14,511 bases of DNA from DATKMS01 sp041497995 (lineage in GTDB: Bacteria; Desulfobacterota; Binatia; HRBIN30): the NCBI GenBank assembly GCA_041497995.1, contig JBGQHM010000148.1, positions 1 to 14,511 on the forward strand. The letters are read 5' to 3'. A model generated the notes under the pieces. That model saw nothing but the letters and a program-made list of their open reading frames with translations, did no database searches and was not told the DNA's origin. The position numbers were made by a program, and so were the translations under genes. Positions within the stretch are counted from its first letter, which is position 1. Each line of letters opens with the position of its first letter. Positions 6,250 to 12,268 of this stretch are shown piece by piece.

Positions 6250-8816
6250 GGCTTGTAGTACGAGCCCAGCAGCACGAACATCTCATCGTCCGTCGTCACG
6301 CCGCCGGTCAGTGTGCAGGCGTCGCAGAACCCGTCACCCGCACCCGGGCTCGAGTCGCACGATGCGTTACGCTGCGCTTCCTTGACGCCGCTGCATGGCG
6401 CACGCAGCTTCCCTGCAACACAGTTCGTCGGCACGGTGCAAGGTCCGCCGAAACCAGGCGCCGAAAGTGGCGGCAGGGGTGACGTGGACTTACGCTTCAC
6501 GGTTGACGGGTCCGTGAAGCCGTTGTCGTACAGCGCGCAGTATGTCAGCGACCGCGCCGCATCGCTGCCCAAGAGGTCGAGCGGAGGCTCGAGCCGCAAC
6601 ACCACAGGGTCGTTGTAGATGAGGCTCGTGTACATCAGGCTGGTCGCCGGATCTCGCCCGGTGTCCTCCACACACGCTGCGTCCGGACACATTTCGGGGC
6701 TCAGCGGCGAGCACGCCTGGCCGCCGCGCGCACCACCGGTGCAGCGGAAGGCGCCTCGGAACGTCCGGAAGCGCTTGCCACGCTGGTGCATGTGCGAGCT
6801 CAGAGAGAACAGGCGCGCGCCGTTCTCCACCACATGGATGTTGCAGATCTCCTGCGTTTGAAACGCGGGCACGTGCATGCCGAACACCTCAGTCACGTCG
6901 AGGATGTCGATCTCCGGATAGCGTTGATCCACCGGCGGGGCGAAATAAAAGTTGGTCCACCCTTCGATCGTCCCCGACTTGTCGGCGAGGTTGAAGGCGT
7001 GGGCGTTCCACATGATGATGCCCTTGACCGGGATCTCCGCGTAGACGCCGTCCGCATAGATTGTCTGCGACACGGTCTCTTGCACCCCGCCAAAGCTCAA
7101 GAGCGAGTTGATGTTCACCTGGGCGTCAGCAGGACCGAAGCCGATGCATGCCACGCTTTTCACCGGAATGGTCGCGCACTCTCCGCCGTCACCGCATGCA
7201 CCAATCTGCGTTGGGCTGCAAGCCTGTCCGTCGTGGGCGCCACCGCGGCAGGTGTAGGTCCCCCACGAGGGATCGTCGGGTGGATACGCGCCGTTGTAAA
7301 ACTGCGTGACCAAGTGGTGGCTGAGTGGGTTCTGCGTTGTCTCCTGGTGGTTGAAGCGGAACTTGGTGCCGTCGGCACTCAGGAACTGCGGCGGCACCTG
7401 TCCACTGAAGTCGAAGTAACTGGCGAAGCAAACCTCCGATTCACTCTTGCCGGGCAGTATCCATGGCGCCATGTGCAGCTGCACGCCGGTCCCGGCCGCG
7501 GGTGGTGCGGGCGGCCGAATCTGAATCGGTTCCGGAGCCGGCAGACACGCATTCAGCAGTTCGCCTGTCCCGCGAACAACCGCACGCTCCGGCGCCCCCG
7601 AGAAGATCCACAGGCGGATCGCTTCAAGCTCGCCCTCGCTGAGCGGTGGCAAGCCTTGCGGCATCGGGCTCCCCGGCACGCCCGTGCGTTTGAGAGTTGC
7701 GGCAGCTAGCTTGAGCCAGAGGAGGCTGCGGTCCTCATCGCCCGGCTCGACACGTTTGAGCAGGCTGGCCGCCGACGGCGCATCGACCAGACTGGCGTAG
7801 GCACTGCCGCGACGCAGATCGAGCCCACCCTGACGCGCACTGCCATGACAGAGGTCGTTGGTACAGCCGTGGTTCTCGAAGACGGCCTGCTGGATCAGAT
7901 CGAAGGTGCTGGCAAAGACCTGGCAGTTGTTCTTCATGCAGTCGTTGTGGCAGGCATCGCTGTCGTAACTGTTGCCATCGTCACAGGCCTCGCCAGCCTC
8001 CTGCATGCCATTGCCGCACACTGAAGCTGGGCAAGTCACGGCGGCCTGCACGTAGGTCGCGCCGGCAACACAGTCGCCACGTTGCTGCATGCCGTCGAGG
8101 AACGTGTCGAGGCTGCGCCCGTAGACCCGGGCGAAGTTGGCGGCGCCGCACGCGGCTTCAAGCCGTTGCTTTGCGCCGGCGTGCGCCTGCTGAATACGGT
8201 GGGCCGCGCGGTCGACCAACTGCTGCTTCTCTGGAGGTAGGAGCTCGTTCGCGACGACGCGGTCGAGCGCGCGGCGGCGCACACGAGTCGCCAGGCGCAT
8301 CAGGCGCTCACCTTCGCGCCCGGCGGCGGCCACGCAGGTACGGGCCGTCTCGTCGACCGAGCCCACCGAACCACCGATCATCACCGGGCCATACGTGGCG
8401 GAGACCATCGCAGTCTCCGCATCGCCGCAGGCGCTGGCGGCGTCGAGTTGCGCTTCTTGAAGATTGTTGAATTGAAGTGCCTCGGCATCCGGGTCGGTAC
8501 AAAATTGCGCGACGAGGTCCCGCGCATGCTGGCGGGCGGTCTGTGCCGCCGCATCCACGGCCGCACCGTCGCACGGCTGGCCGTCGATCTGGGCACTCAT
8601 GCACTGATTCCGTGCTGCCACGACCTGCGTCGCGCAGTCCTCTGCCGCCTTGGAGATGATGCGTTGGCAGCGCGCAGCCGTACCACCAAATCCGCCGTAG
8701 AATGTGAAGTCGGCGCGATTGTTGTTAGCCAATACTGGCTGAGCGAGCCAAAGCACAACCGCCGTCACGCCGGCGGAGCCCAGCAATCGAGTCATTCCAC
8801 GTAGCCCGGGCCGCAT
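6246..8816 (-). CDS. Secreted PHM-like copper type II monooxygenase with Cys-rich repeat and cytochrome-like domain
   Basis: About 856 residues from ATG 8816, chosen because GGGGGAGG ends 5 nt before it. GTG 8831 would add five residues; positions below count from that GTG. Residues 6-36 form a signal peptide (basic MRPGLRGMTR, hydrophobic core, VLA). Residues 40-265 form a helical Cys-containing region I do not recognise. At 272-304 is a Myxococcus-type Cys-rich repeat (CGNGMQEAGEACDDGN). At 315-415 is a cytochrome-like domain with C323-x4-C328-H329, GGLDL and a final LWIFSGAP. From 450 the fold matches peptidylglycine hydroxylating/dopamine beta-type copper monooxygenases: H505-H506 and H611 (first copper), H680-M-H682 and M851 in DEMFVLLGSYY (second copper). 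All expected ligands are present. Two similar Cys modules (528-553 and 697-722) are inserted in it. It probably oxidises an unknown substrate outside the cytoplasm. First gene of a three-gene operon. Confidence 0.8.
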   Translation of the reverse strand: MRPGLRGMTRLLGSAGVTAVVLWLAQPVLANNNRADFTFYGGFGGTAARCQRIISKAAEDCATQVVAARNQCMSAQIDGQPCDGAAVDAAAQTARQHARDLVAQFCTDPDAEALQFNNLQEAQLDAASACGDAETAMVSATYGPVMIGGSVGSVDETARTCVAAAGREGERLMRLATRVRRRALDRVVANELLPPEKQQLVDRAAHRIQQAHAGAKQRLEAACGAANFARVYGRSLDTFLDGMQQRGDCVAGATYVQAAVTCPASVCGNGMQEAGEACDDGNSYDSDACHNDCMKNNCQVFASTFDLIQQAVFENHGCTNDLCHGSARQGGLDLRRGSAYASLVDAPSAASLLKRVEPGDEDRSLLWLKLAAATLKRTGVPGSPMPQGLPPLSEGELEAIRLWIFSGAPERAVVRGTGELLNACLPAPEPIQIRPPAPPAAGTGVQLHMAPWILPGKSESEVCFASYFDFSGQVPPQFLSADGTKFRFNHQETTQNPLSHHLVTQFYNGAYPPDDPSWGTYTCRGGAHDGQACSPTQIGACGDGGECATIPVKSVACIGFGPADAQVNINSLLSFGGVQETVSQTIYADGVYAEIPVKGIIMWNAHAFNLADKSGTIEGWTNFYFAPPVDQRYPEIDILDVTEVFGMHVPAFQTQEICNIHVVENGARLFSLSSHMHQRGKRFRTFRGAFRCTGGARGGQACSPLSPEMCPDAACVEDTGRDPATSLMYTSLIYNDPVVLRLEPPLDLLGSDAARSLTYCALYDNGFTDPSTVKRKSTSPLPPLSAPGFGGPCTVPTNCVAGKLRAPCSGVKEAQRNASCDSSPGAGDGFCDACTLTGGVTTDDEMFVLLGSYYKP

Positions 8817-8821
8817 GTGCG

Positions 8822-8829
8822 CCTCCCCC
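8822..8829 (-). promoter_or_regulatory. Shine-Dalgarno of the copper monooxygenase gene
   Basis: Read on the minus strand, GGGGGAGG ends 5 nt before ATG 8816 and overlaps the GTG at 8831. This fixes ATG 8816 as the more likely start and removes five residues from the longest frame. Confidence 0.6.
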
Positions 8830-8850
8830 ACTTGTTTCGGTACGCGATCG

Positions 8851-8880
8851 AGCGTAGCCCACGCCGACGCGCTGGCGCAA
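8851..8880 (-). promoter_or_regulatory. Weak candidate promoter for the copper monooxygenase operon
   Basis: Minus strand: TTGCGC (8875-8880), 18-bp spacer, TACGCT (8851-8856). Each hexamer matches sigma-70 consensus at only 3 of 6 positions. The position suits a leader of about 30 nt carrying the Shine-Dalgarno sequence. Offered as a candidate only. Confidence 0.25.
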
Positions 8881-8893
8881 GACTAAGTGCGAA

Positions 8894-8922
8894 TTGTCAG
8901 GCCGCAGCCAACGCGCTAGGCT
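8894..8922 (+). promoter_or_regulatory. Candidate sigma-70 promoter of the GH4 gene, possibly leaderless
   Basis: TTGTCA (8894-8899, 5 of 6 to consensus), exactly 17 bp, then TAGGCT (8917-8922, a TAnnnT hexamer). Transcription would begin about 6-8 nt later, at roughly 8929-8931, next to ATG 8932. No Shine-Dalgarno sequence is present before the ATG, which fits a leaderless message. Confidence 0.4.
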
Positions 8923-8931
8923 CGCGCCGTC

Positions 8932-10242
8932 ATGGCCAAGATCGCGCTCGTCGGCGCCGGTAGTGTGGTTTTCTCCAAGAACTTGATCGGTGACGTCCTC
9001 AGCTTTCCAGAGCTGGCGGACTGCCACATCGCCTTGATGGACATCGACCGGGACCGGCTGCGCGTCGCTGAGCGCATGACGACCAAGGTCGCAGCTGCGC
9101 TCCACGCCCAGCCCACCATCACGACGCATACGGAGCGTCGCGCCGCACTCGTCGACGCAGACTACGTCATCAACACGATCCAGGTGGGTGGGTATCGTCC
9201 ATCGACGGTCGTCGACTTCGAGGTACCGAAACGGCACCACTTGCGGCAAACGATCGCCGACACACTCGGCATCGGCGGCATCATGCGCGCCCTGCGTACC
9301 ATCCCCGTGTTGCGCGACCTGTGCCGTGACATGGAGGCGGTCTGCCCCAAGGCGTGGCTGCTCAACTACACGAATCCGATGGCGATGAACTGCTGGGCGC
9401 TCTCGCGCCTGACGCCGATCCGGACAGTCGGTCTGTGCCACAGCGTGCAGGGCACGGCGATGCAGCTCGCGGATGATATCGGCGTCCCCTACCGCGACAT
9501 CACCTACCTCGCCGCCGGCATCAACCACATGGCCTTCTACTTGCGATTCGAGCGCCACGAGCACGGCGCGCCGAGGGATCTCTACCCGCTGATTCACCAG
9601 GTCGTGAGTGACGGGCGCGTGCCCGACAACAATCGCGTACGCTACGAGATGCTGTCGCGCCTCGGCTACTTCGTGACCGAATCGAGCGAGCACTTCGCCG
9701 AGTACACCCCGTACTTCATCCGGCGCGACCGACCGGACCTCATTGAGCGCTACAACGTACCGCTCGACGAGTACATCAGCCGCTGCGACTTCATGGACAA
9801 GTTCTGGGGCGACATGAAGACGTTCTTCGAGGGTGACGAGCCGATCACCGACATCGAACGCAGCCACGAATACGGCGCGCTGATCATTCACAGTATGGAG
9901 ACCGGCACGCCGCGTGTGGTCTACGGCAACGTACCCAACCGGGACCTGATTACGAACCTGCAGCACGGCTGCTGTGTCGAGGTGCCGTGCCTGGTCAACG
10001 GCGACGGCATCGAGCCGACACGCATCGGCAACCTGCCGCCGCAGCTTGCCGGCCTCATCATGACCAACGTGAACGTGCAGTCGCTGGCAGTCGAGGCGGC
10101 GCTCACGGGGAAGCGCGAACACGTCTACCACGCGGCAATGCTCGATCCGCACACGGCAGCCGAGCTCACGCTGGACGAGATCTGGACGCTCGTCGACGAC
10201 CTGATTGCGGCGCACGGCGACATGCTTCCGCCGCTGCGGTGA
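8932..10242 (+). CDS. melA: Family GH4 glycosidase, alpha-galactosidase (MelA) type
   Basis: 436 residues, near the roughly 450 of E. coli MelA. GH4 enzymes cleave glycosides by an NAD+- and Mn2+-dependent oxidation-elimination route in the cytoplasm. The N-terminal Rossmann motif is ALVGAGSVVFSKN (5-17). Further family signatures are QTIADTLGIGGIMRALRTIP (106-125), LNYTNPMAMN (144-153), GLCHSVQGT (167-175) and AAGINHMAFYL (194-204). C169 and H199 correspond to the Mn-binding Cys and His of the family. The CHSVQGT and INHMAFYL wording is characteristic of the alpha-galactosidase branch rather than the phospho-beta-glucosidase branch, but alpha-glucosidase or glucuronidase activity cannot be excluded. 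It diverges from the copper monooxygenase operon across 115 bp. No sugar transporter or regulator is adjacent; the nearest transporter is the MFS gene about 0.7 kb downstream on the other strand. Confidence 0.85.
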   Translation: MAKIALVGAGSVVFSKNLIGDVLSFPELADCHIALMDIDRDRLRVAERMTTKVAAALHAQPTITTHTERRAALVDADYVINTIQVGGYRPSTVVDFEVPKRHHLRQTIADTLGIGGIMRALRTIPVLRDLCRDMEAVCPKAWLLNYTNPMAMNCWALSRLTPIRTVGLCHSVQGTAMQLADDIGVPYRDITYLAAGINHMAFYLRFERHEHGAPRDLYPLIHQVVSDGRVPDNNRVRYEMLSRLGYFVTESSEHFAEYTPYFIRRDRPDLIERYNVPLDEYISRCDFMDKFWGDMKTFFEGDEPITDIERSHEYGALIIHSMETGTPRVVYGNVPNRDLITNLQHGCCVEVPCLVNGDGIEPTRIGNLPPQLAGLIMTNVNVQSLAVEAALTGKREHVYHAAMLDPHTAAELTLDEIWTLVDDLIAAHGDMLPPLR

Positions 10243-10316
10243 GACTAGTCCGTGCGGCACTGGCGTTTGGCGCCCGCGGCGCTGTATACCGGTCCGCGCC
10301 GACGTAAGAGAATGCC

Positions 10317-10523
10317 ATGACTGTCCTCACCGCCCACAAGATTCTGATTTCCAGCGCCGTCGCGATGTTCGTGCTCTACTCAGCGTGGGAGCTGCACAAC
10401 TACACCAGCGGTGACACTTCGGCGCTGCTGCGCTCCATCCTCGCCGGCGCCGCAGCCGTGGGCCTCGCGGTGTACCTGCGATGGGTGTGGATCAACCGGC
10501 CGAGCGACACACCTCGCCGATGA
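10317..10523 (+). CDS. Small two-helix membrane protein, unknown function
   Basis: 68 residues, family not recognised. Two hydrophobic helices are clear, about 7-26 (KILISSAVAMFVLYSAWEL) and 38-58 (LLRSILAGAAAVGLAVYL), joined by a short polar loop (HNYTSGDTS). The C-terminus is short and basic (RPSDTPRR), which suggests both ends lie in the cytoplasm. ATG 10317 has a modest AAGAG 6 nt before it, and a TATACC -10-like hexamer lies at 10285-10290. The stop overlaps the start of the next membrane protein gene (ATGA), so the two are probably made together and may form a complex. It follows the GH4 gene by 74 nt. Confidence 0.65.
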   Translation: MTVLTAHKILISSAVAMFVLYSAWELHNYTSGDTSALLRSILAGAAAVGLAVYLRWVWINRPSDTPRR

Positions 10524-10954
10524 AACGCGAGAAGTGGGAGCCGCCGCGCGGCTTGAACACCGTCGTCATCTGCCTGTGGCTCTTGAGCGCGCTCAACGTC
10601 GCGTACTGGGTCCTATTCTTCACCAGCGGCGCGCTCCAGGCCAGTCAAGACGAAGTCTATCTCGGGTTCGAGGCGGCGTTCCCAGCCGCCGACGCATGGT
10701 TGACCATCGCATCGGTCATCTGCGCCGAGGGGTTGCGGCGACGCCGCAGTTGGGCCGTGCTCTACGGTGTCGCCGCGGGCAGCGCATTCGTCTACCTGGG
10801 CCTCATGGACACGCTCTACAACCTCGAGCACGGCATGTACCTGCACCTGGGCGGCGAGATGGCCGCCGAGATCGCGATCAACGCCACGTGCTTCATCTCC
10901 GGCCCGTTCCTTATGTGGTACGTGTGGCGCCACCGCCGCTGGCTGGGAGCGTAG
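10520..10954 (+). CDS. Four-helix membrane protein, unknown function
   Basis: 144 residues from ATG 10520, which overlaps the stop of the upstream gene (ATGA, 10520-10523). The frame also extends back to 10481, but that would run over the preceding gene and adds a non-hydrophobic stretch. Four hydrophobic segments are visible, about 13-34, 52-71, 77-98 and 113-135, with a basic loop GLRRRRS (71-77) and a basic end (WRHRRW). Polar or charged residues sit inside or beside helices (D97 in GLMDTLYNLEHG, E117). I do not recognise the family. Its last 44 nt overlap the 3' end of the convergent MFS gene. Both small membrane genes lie between the GH4 enzyme and a transporter, but nothing in the sequence ties them to sugar uptake. 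Confidence 0.65.
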   Translation: MKREKWEPPRGLNTVVICLWLLSALNVAYWVLFFTSGALQASQDEVYLGFEAAFPAADAWLTIASVICAEGLRRRRSWAVLYGVAAGSAFVYLGLMDTLYNLEHGMYLHLGGEMAAEIAINATCFISGPFLMWYVWRHRRWLGA

Positions 10955-12113
10955 CCGCCAGCGCGACGCGCATCAGCAGCGCCTGCGCCACCATCACGGC
11001 GCACAGCGCCGCGTACACCGCCATACCTGCCGGGAGACCCGCGGCATCGGCCACCGCCGACATAGTCCAGGGAATGAGAATACCGCCGAGGCCGGCGCCG
11101 GCAATCATCACGCTGGTTACGCCGGCAGTATCGTACGGGTGCGAGCGCCCGCCGAGTGCGATCACTGCTGGAAAGATTCCGGAGAAGCCGAGCCCGGTGA
11201 GTGCGGCGCAGATCACTACGGCGAACGGCCGCTGGACGAACAGCGCGGTACACATGGCGACCGCCGCCAGCACGGTCAACGTCACGAGCAGCCTCTCTTC
11301 GCGGACCCGGTGCGACAGCACACTGAGCGCCAAACGCCCACCAGCAAGCCCGAGCCAATACATCGAGAGCGCGTTGCCCGCGTAGGTCAGTGAAACGCCA
11401 CGCGCGGTCACCATGTATTTCGTGAGCCAGCCGCCGATCCCAGTTTCGGTCCCGACGTACACGCCCAACATGGAGGCGCAGAGCAGCGCCGCGCGAGAGC
11501 GCGCCGCACCGCCGCGGACGCTTCCGGACGGTTGCACGGCGGCTACGTCATGGACGTCGAGGAGGCCCCAGCCGATTGCTACAGCGGCCGTCATGAGCCC
11601 GGCAACCAGGAACGTGAGCCGCCACGAGAGGCCTGCTGCTACTGCATGCGCTGCTAGCACGGGCGTCATGAACGAACCCACGCCGAAGAAGAGGTGCGCG
11701 AAGTTGAGGAGATTCGAGCGGCGCTCCCCACCTGCAACGATCAACAGCGAATTCGTCCCCACTTCCATCACTCCAAACCCCAGGCCGCTCACGAGCATCA
11801 TCGCCGCACCGCCGGTCCAACCCGAGATGAGACCGAAACCAGCGAAGCCAGCCGCTGACGTGGCCATCGCGACCGCAAGCACTGCGCGCATGCCGTAGGC
11901 TTCGATCAAGCGGCCCGCCATGAGCACTGCAAGCAGGTAGCCGACGGGTTGCAGCGCCAGCATGGAGCCGGCCTCGACGAGACGGATCTCGAACCGTTCG
12001 ACCAGCAGCGGCAAGAGCGTTCCCGGTAGAGTCAGGCACCCGCCGAGGATACCGAAGGAGGCAGCGGACAGTGCCACAGCCCGCCTCACGAGATGTGACG
12101 AGGGTTCGCTCAT
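10911..12113 (-). CDS. Major facilitator superfamily transporter
   Basis: 400 residues with about 12 hydrophobic segments, the standard MFS size. The short polar N-terminus is followed by LPGTLLPLLVERFEI and the conserved loop between helices 2 and 3 (GRLIEAYGMR). The domain 1-2 linker is polar and basic (QPSGSVRGGAARSR, about 194-207). The second half begins with GVYVGTETGIGGWLTKYM. ALTGLGFSGIFPAVIAL is reminiscent of the fucose-permease-like branch of MFS, which would suit a sugar or small polar solute, but the substrate cannot be read with confidence. ATG 12113 has no Shine-Dalgarno sequence; a -10-like hexamer ends 9 nt before it. The gene diverges from the M20 amidohydrolase and its end overlaps the four-helix protein gene by 44 nt. 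Export or import of an amidohydrolase substrate is a possible link, by inference only. Confidence 0.85.
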   Translation of the reverse strand: MSEPSSHLVRRAVALSAASFGILGGCLTLPGTLLPLLVERFEIRLVEAGSMLALQPVGYLLAVLMAGRLIEAYGMRAVLAVAMATSAAGFAGFGLISGWTGGAAMMLVSGLGFGVMEVGTNSLLIVAGGERRSNLLNFAHLFFGVGSFMTPVLAAHAVAAGLSWRLTFLVAGLMTAAVAIGWGLLDVHDVAAVQPSGSVRGGAARSRAALLCASMLGVYVGTETGIGGWLTKYMVTARGVSLTYAGNALSMYWLGLAGGRLALSVLSHRVREERLLVTLTVLAAVAMCTALFVQRPFAVVICAALTGLGFSGIFPAVIALGGRSHPYDTAGVTSVMIAGAGLGGILIPWTMSAVADAAGLPAGMAVYAALCAVMVAQALLMRVALAATLPASGGGATRTT

Positions 12114-12122
12114 CGCGCCACG

Positions 12123-12151
12123 GTTCTAGCGGCAACGCGCACCAGATCCAA
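12123..12151 (-). promoter_or_regulatory. Candidate promoter of the MFS gene, possibly leaderless
   Basis: Minus strand: TTGGAT (12146-12151), exactly 17 bp, then TAGAAC (12123-12128; 4 of 6 to the -10 consensus). The hexamer ends 9 nt before ATG 12113, the same distance as in the GH4 gene, so transcription would start 2-3 nt before the ATG. No Shine-Dalgarno sequence is present. Confidence 0.35.
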
Positions 12152-12200
12152 CGCGCGGTTGACAGATTCGCGGCCTTCGCACTCTGGTCCATGACCCATA

Positions 12201-12229
12201 GGACAGTACCTGTCCGACAGTACCTGTCC
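12201..12229. repeat. Perfect tandem pair of 14-bp palindromic units
   Basis: GACAGTACCTGTCC occurs at 12202-12215 and again, without mismatch or gap, at 12216-12229. Each unit is itself an inverted repeat around TAC: GGACAG-TAC-CTGTCC at 12201-12215, and GACAG-TAC-CTGTC at 12216-12228. It lies in the divergent space between the MFS and M20 genes, downstream of the MFS promoter candidate and about 40 nt before the M20 start. This is where a repressor or activator shared by both genes would bind. It could instead be a REP-type palindrome left by a REP-associated transposase. The 14-nt unit is not a multiple of three, which argues that it is not coding. Confidence 0.6.
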
Positions 12230-12268
12230 GTCTTGACCCATCGCGCTGCGCTGTGCGATCAGCAGAGT

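Noticed and set aside
6786..7709. 307-codon plus-strand frame inside the copper monooxygenase gene
   Set aside because: Antisense shadow with no domain, no ribosome-binding site, and full overlap with the conserved monooxygenase region.
8725..10260. Long open frame (511 codons) on the minus strand across the GH4 gene
   Set aside because: It mirrors the GH4 gene on the opposite strand, a usual by-product of high GC at third codon positions. Its translation has no recognisable motif, and the GH4 frame carries all family signatures.
12159..12164. Perfect TTGACA as a -35 for the M20 gene
   Set aside because: No reasonable -10 hexamer lies 16-18 bp downstream, and the start codon is over 100 nt away. 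A later TTGACC (12233-12238) also has only a weak partner (TGCGAT, 15-bp spacer).
12071..12268. N-terminal extension of the M20 amidohydrolase
   Set aside because: It would cover the MFS start and the 14-bp tandem repeat, whose unit is not a multiple of three, and the residues do not match the family.
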